Positions 59,526 to 64,000 of a stretch of 64,000 nucleotides of DNA are shown piece after piece. The DNA comes from Parasponia andersonii. Lineage: Eukaryota; Streptophyta; Magnoliopsida; Rosales; Cannabaceae. The notes below the pieces were generated by a model. The model was not told where the DNA came from, searched no databases, and saw only the letters and a list, made by a program, of their open reading frames with translations. The translations under genes and the position numbers were made by a program. The stretch covers positions 335,189-399,188 of the forward strand of contig JXTB01000340.1 of the NCBI GenBank assembly GCA_002914805.1, in the 5' to 3' direction. The first letter of the stretch is position 1, and each line of letters opens with the position of its first letter.

Positions 59526-60563
59526 TATGGGAGTCACGTCGCTCGTCGACGATCCGAGAAAACGTACGAAGAGGAAATAGCTGTGCAACAAAAAACTTGC
59601 CAGCAGATCTCAAAAACGCTCGCACTATGGGAGTCACGTGGCTCATCAACAACCCGAGAAAACGTGCGAAGAGAGAACTACTGTGCAAATAAATACTTGC
59701 CAACAGATCTCAAAAACGCTCGCACTATAGGAGTCACGTCGCTCGTCGACGACCCGAGAAAACGTGCGAAGAGGAAACTGCTATGTAGTCAAAAACTTGC
59801 CAGTGGACCTCAAAAGTGCTCGCACTAGGAGAGTCATGTCGCTCGTCGACGACCTGAGAAAAAGTGCGAAGAGGGAACTGCTGTGCAAACAAAAACTTGC
59901 AAGTAGATCTAAAAAATGCTCACACTATGGGAGTCATGTTGCTCGTTGACGACCCTGGAAAACATGCGAAGAGGGAACTACTGTGCAACCAAAAACTTGC
60001 CAGCAGACCTCAAAAGTGCTTGCACTATGGGAGTCACGTCGCTCGTCGACGATCCGAGAAAACGTGCGAAGAGGGAACTGCTGTGCAACCAAAAACTTGC
60101 CAGCAGACCTCAAAAGTGCTTGCACTATGGGAATCACATCGCGTGTCGACGACCCGAGAAAACGTGCGAAGAGGAAACTGCTGTGCAGCCAAAAACTTGC
60201 CAGCGGACCTCAAAAGTGCTCGCACTATGGGAATCACATCGCTCATCGACGACCTGAGAAAACATACAAAGAGGAAACAGCTGTGTAACCAAAAACTTGC
60301 CAGCGGACGTAAAAAACGCTCGCACTATGAGAGTCACATCGCTCGACGACGACTCGAGAAAACGTGCGAAGAGGAAACTGCTGTGCAGCCAAAAACTTGC
60401 CAGCAGACCTCAAAAGTGCTCGCACTATGGGAATCACGTCGCTCGTCGATGACCCAAGAAAACGTGCAAAGAAGAAATTGCTGTGCAACCAAAGACTTGC
60501 CAGTAGACCTCAAAAACGCTAATACTATGAAAGTCACATCGCGCGTCGACGACCCGAGAAAAC
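59520..60563 (+). repeat. Tandem array of exactly 100-bp units
   Basis: The landmark AAAAACTTGC begins at 59591, 59691, 59791, 59891, 59991, 60091, 60191, 60291, 60391 and 60491, with no length change across ten copies. Units also share TCGCTCGTCGACGA and GAGAAAACGTGCGAAGAG. Units differ by base substitutions but not by indels. Long open frames cross the array in several frames on both strands, which follows from a repeat with few stop codons; none has a recognisable domain. Such 3' arrays are typical of Tat/Ogre elements. Confidence 0.95.
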
Positions 60564-60582
60564 GAAGAGCTAAAGTAATGCA

Positions 60583-60734
60583 GGGTCGGGATCCACCGAT
60601 TGGAAGTGGACCCCCCCTAAAAAACATTTTTAGCTACATGAAGAGCAAAAGGAAAGTAGGGTCAGGATCCACCCGTTGGAAGTGGACCCTCCCTAAGGAA
60701 TGTTTTGGCTACATGAAGAGCTAAAGGGAAATAG
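60583..60734 (+). repeat. Two tandem units of 76 bp
   Basis: The units begin GGGTCGGGATCCACC (60583) and GGGTCAGGATCCACC (60659). Both contain TTGGAAGTGGACC and GCTACATGAAGAGC. They follow the 100-bp array within the same element. Confidence 0.9.
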
Positions 60735-61386
60735 GCTCTACCCAGGGGATGATTTATTTTCGCATGATCAGGATGTAAACGAATTTAGAGCCTACCCATT
60801 GGAAGTAGTCCAGAACCAAACCAAACGTAAAGATAGAAATTAAGATTAAAGCCTGTTTATTATGTCCTAAAAATATAAAGCGCGTGGTTAATAGTGGTGT
60901 GCACTCATGAGCCCTACTTACGGGATACAGGTCTAGAACGGACTCTTAAGGAGACATCGGAGTGATAATGTCCTGTCTGTTCCTGGTAAGAGCCAAGCCC
61001 AGGCTTTCTCCTTTGCAACGACGGGTCTAAACAATGGTCCACCAATCCCTGGAGCTGGTTCCGAGCACGGTCCCATTTGGGTTCGAAAAAATCCAACCAC
61101 ACGCGCGGGTCGAACTCTGCCAAAACAAGTTATAACAAGAGTTATGCCTCCATGAAACTGGATGAGCCAAAACTTGCACCTTATCTCTGGAACTAATCTT
61201 GGTAGTCATGACCTAAGGAAGACTCACTAATAGTTCGAAATCGAGTTCATACAATTATTTATACAGACGGTCAGACCCGGTCAACAAAGGAAAGGAAAAC
61301 AGACTAAAGAGAATTGCACGGTTCTTATTATTTATTCGAAGGATTTCAACGAAGGTTAGCTTTACAAATGTACAAAGTTAGAGACC
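60735..61386. other. Gypsy 3' region between arrays and antisense ORF
   Basis: Non-coding sequence of the element, probably including the untranslated tail of the antisense ORF. No other feature was recognised. Confidence 0.5.
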
Positions 61387-63064
61387 TTAGTTACCTCCGT
61401 CCATAGGAGCGCAGCCAATCCCGGCACTTGGACCGGCCCCAGTGGAGGGTGGTGTGGCAGGGTCAGATTCGTCACTAGATACAATGACCGTGCCAGACCC
61501 CTCACCGGTTGAGACCCCAAGACTAGGCTGAGTGTTAGGGGCTTCTGAAGTTCGATCTGGCAGATCGGGGATAGGGAGAAGCTCTATGGCACCAGAAGCA
61601 GATGTAGAGGGCCCGTCCTTTTCCGTGGCAAGCATCTTCAGCACATCAGCCGGATAAGTGATATTGATCTCATCCCCGAGATGTTGCATATAGTGCTTGA
61701 CAGAGTAGTGGTCCCTCTCGAAGCCTTTCTGATCGTCAAATTAGTCTGGCGTCACCACCTCAGCATGGCCTTCAAACTCTCTATTCTCCCAGCCAGACCT
61801 GTAGCTTTCCACAGAAAGGACGTCCACCTGCCTCTGGTACCACGTTTTTAATTTCTCCGTGTCCGCCAGCCTATCCTTCAGCACCGCCAACCTGAGCTCC
61901 GCCTGCCACTGCGATAAGTCAACCAATAAAGTGTTAATACCTGCGAGGTCCTCGCTGTGTTTACGAGACATCTCCACCTGAGCACCCATCAGATTTTTGT
62001 GATTCAAGAAGAGATATCAGTTTACCTCGTAGGACCGGTTAAGCCTGCGTTACAGAGAGTGGGCCTCTCACTTAGCTTTCACCTCGGCTTTTCTCGCTTC
62101 CTTTGCATCTTCAACAGCCCTGTCATGAACGATGAAGGCCAGTCCCATCTCTGCCCCCACGTTCTATAACTCTTGCTCCTTGGCCATCAGCTCGTCCTGG
62201 GCCAGTCTGGCAGTTTCAGATTGGGCAAGTTTGTTAGCCTCTGCCTGAGCCAGTCGCGTAGCTAGCTCCTAGTGTCTAGTCCTTTCGACGCTCAGAGCAT
62301 GAGCCACCGCGCTGCTGACCCTCACCTCCTCGAGGCTCCGATATAGATCGAAGTCAGACCTCAATTCGGCGAGGGCAGCCTCGCTACGCTCGGCCAATGC
62401 AGAGCAGGAACTCATCTCCTCGGTCAGATCCCTGACACGAGAGGAATAGAAAGACTGGATGGCAGCCAGCTGCAAGTTAAACAAAAAAAGGAGGGTCAGC
62501 ATTTAGCAAAGATGTTGAAAAACATAGAAATAACTGAGTGGACCAAACCTGTGCGAAGGTGCGATTGCTGACAAGCTCGACGTTCTCCAAAGAGAGCACC
62601 TCCAGCTCCGGCTCTACGGCTGGACCCTTCGTTTGGGCGTTGCCCGCACCTGGGGAACACAGCCCTGCCCCACTGGCCATAAGGGCACCCTCTCTGCCCG
62701 CCGAGCACACCTCTGAGGCAACGACGATAGGGACGGAGGGAAGTCTGGCGCCATCAGGAGCACCATTGGCCATGGAGGGAGTTGGTGCATCTCCTCTGGG
62801 CAGGCCACTGTGCACCGACCTTTTCCTCCTTAGAAGGGTCAGCGTCGCCCCGTCGTCGTCACTGTCAGACGAGGAGACAACCTTGCCCCTCTTCTCTACC
62901 CGACTCTTTTCTTCGTTGGACGAGCCGATCTCGCGTTGCCGCTTTGTGGGGACCGGGGGAGGGGAGGATAGTCTAGATTTCAATCTCGGAGCCCCCCTAC
63001 TGAGCTCGGCGATCTCTCTACCGAGGTTAACAGCGCTCGATTTCGAACCGGAGTCAGGGGTTGT
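61387..63064 (-). pseudogene. Antisense ORF of the Gypsy element, with one likely intron
   Basis: The coding strand is opposite to gag-pol. The first part (63064-62549) encodes a Ser/Pro/basic-rich product (SGSKSSAVNLGREIAELSRG, KRQREIGSSNEEKSRVEKRG, SSSDSDDDGATLTLLRRKRS) ending SNRTFAQ. A 79-base intron with GT...TTGCAG ends (62548-62470) then joins it in phase 0 to LAAIQSFYSSRVRDLTEEMS, a long heptad-rich coiled coil. That continues with a few stops through VEMSRKHSEDLAGINTLLVD and QHLGDEINITYPADVLKMLA to MDGGN* at 61387. Such antisense ORFs ('putative gypsy-type transposon' proteins) are known in Tat elements. Its N-terminal part is cut off by the insertion at 63062. Function unknown. Confidence 0.7.
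62470..62548 (-). other. Likely spliceosomal intron in the antisense ORF
   Basis: On the minus strand the donor is CAG/GTTTGG, a branch-point-like TGCTAAATGCTGAC lies inside, and a T-rich tract ends in TTGCAG/CTGG. Both flanking exons are open and in phase 0, while the intron itself contains stops. Confidence 0.55.
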
Positions 63065-64000
63065 AACACCCCCCCATCCCACACACATAGGTAAGGGTAT
63101 TTGTATAAATATTTAGCGATATTGGGAGACACTACTCGACTTAGAATTGATAAAATCAGGGAAAATTAAAACTTTTTAGAAGGAAAAAGGAAATTTCCAC
63201 TCATAATTATACATACTTTAATGTATTCATTTATACACCCTCGGTAAGTGGGCTTCTCATGAAAGTTACATAATGTACACACACAAAATAGGTACAAAAT
63301 CATCTATCAGAAAACCACAGCGTCAAAATGCTCATATACACAAGCCGCGGTCAGAAAGTCAGCACTCCTCCTCTAACTCACATATCATCCGTACCTTCTG
63401 CAATGTAAGAATATTAATGAGTATAAAACTCAGTAAGTAACGTATGCAGATGCAGAGTACATATAACATGAAACAAATGGTCATATGGTTGGGATCCCTG
63501 TGTATATTGTATTGCCTGACAAGACCGTGAATTGCATACTGAGCCACTCAGAGAACATATAACATATCATGAGTTATATGGAGGTCTCGAGCCCCAGAAA
63601 ATCCCCTCTGTGTACATCAGAGGTCCACCCCATACCGCCGTCAAAGTGTTCCCATAGGAACCATAATGTCCCCGAGAGGACCAAAGTGTTCCCGAAGGAA
63701 CCATATCATATATTTGGGTGCTGGCCCGCCACACCCTATTCATCAATACTTGTCAGATAATATAAATACACCACGTTTTCATGTCTCATGCAAAACTGAA
63801 TGACAGTTACGTATGTACACATATCCACAGATTCTATATCCACAAATTCACAGAATAAAGAATTTCTTACATTGCAGGTGTAACGTTACTTACTTTATGT
63901 CCGACAGAAAAGATAGTGAAAAGGGTCAATATCCTCAGTGATAAGGTGTGTGGAAGACCTTGACTAGTTTGGATCTATTTTGTTTTCTTGAGCTCCAAAT
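63062..64000 (+). mobile_element. Start of another LTR element nested in the Gypsy element
   Basis: At 63062 the sequence switches abruptly from GC-rich antisense-ORF sequence to TGTAACACCCCCCCATCC, the typical opening of many plant Gypsy LTRs, and then to AT-richer non-coding DNA up to the window end. Internal short repeats such as GTGTTCCC.(A/T)AGGAACCATA occur near 63648 and 63687. No coding region, second LTR or target duplication lies within the window, so the class and orientation are tentative. Confidence 0.6.

Larger units (their letters stand above)
51653..63061 (+). mobile_element. Ty3/Gypsy retrotransposon, Tat/Ogre-type, truncated by nested insertion
   Basis: The order is 5' LTR (51653-52545), primer-binding site, gag (52658-54050), protease (54051-54719), RT and first RNase H (about 55080-56430), second RNase H (56440-56815 and its duplicate), integrase (to about 59107), tandem arrays (59215-60734), and an antisense ORF (63064-61387). 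A second, archaeal-type RNase H (YTDGST...NNEAEYEALL), 3' tandem repeats and a downstream antisense ORF are hallmarks of the Tat/Ogre lineage. Many stops and lost catalytic residues make it inactive. GC content is far higher than the surroundings. The 3' LTR lies beyond the element inserted at 63062 or has been lost. Confidence 0.92.

Noticed and set aside
59864..60724. Long open frame of 286 codons
   Set aside because: It lies wholly in the 100-bp tandem array. Similar open frames exist in other frames and on the opposite strand, and there is no domain. The array simply lacks stop codons.
61979..62024. Possible second intron in the antisense ORF
   Set aside because: GT and AG are present and the flanks are in phase, but 46 bases is too short for a typical plant intron, so it is not called.
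62538..63116. Plus-strand open frame of 192 codons
   Set aside because: Shadow of the antisense ORF, whose minus-strand reading has a plausible intron, coiled coil and family resemblance.
1..64000. CRISPR arrays, bacterial operons, tRNA or rRNA genes
   Set aside because: The regular arrays have no spacers and are transposon-linked. No tRNA cloverleaf or rRNA segment was recognised. TGGTATCAGAGC motifs are retrotransposon primer sites, not tRNA genes.

Overview
This window is nuclear DNA from a flowering plant, most likely a eudicot. It is AT-rich, has spliceosomal introns and many microsatellites, carries plant-specific gene families, and is packed with plant transposable elements. I could not fix the species. 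Only two loci look like intact host genes: a five-exon NIN-like protein transcription factor (12758-17216, plus strand, NLP6/NLP7 type, 1008 aa, nitrate signalling) and a five-exon clade II SWEET sugar transporter (48251-49831, minus strand, 256 aa). Almost everything else is mobile-element sequence or its decay.

Layout. 1-9250 is AT-rich intergenic DNA with tandem repeats and a probable Mutator-like (MULE) remnant around 3.9-7.0 kb. 9257-10269 is an unusual palindromic LTR insertion with a perfect 5-bp target duplication. 10.6-12.3 kb looks like an old Copia LTR. 12.4-17.5 kb is the NLP gene. 17.8-18.6 kb holds a MITE and SINE-like fragments. 20139-25340 is a decayed minus-strand Copia element with both LTRs. 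26.05-28.74 kb holds at least two decayed SWEET gene copies and a further fragment, one copy split by a small Helitron-like element. 28893 to about 36.3 kb is a degenerate CACTA (En/Spm) transposon with TNP2, Transposase_24 and Ulp1-like remnants. 36.3-41.1 kb is intergenic with LTR and MITE debris. 41163-47104 is a plus-strand Copia element with three LTR segments inside one target-site duplication. 48.25-50.05 kb is the functional SWEET gene. 51653-63061 is a Ty3/Gypsy element of Tat/Ogre type: 5' LTR, gag, protease, RT, two RNase H segments, integrase, tandem arrays, and an antisense ORF with a likely intron. It is interrupted at 63062 by another LTR element that runs past the window end.

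The two host genes have no evident functional link beyond proximity. The SWEET fragments at 26-29 kb lie on the same strand as the intact SWEET gene, so this was probably a small SWEET cluster that lost members to pseudogenisation and transposon insertion. The most unusual items are the palindromic LTR insertion, the strictly 100-bp tandem array and antisense gene of the Gypsy element, and a near-identical 964-bp direct duplication joined at a single N, which looks like an assembly artefact. Single Ns at 3099, 27060 and 56816 mark unresolved positions.
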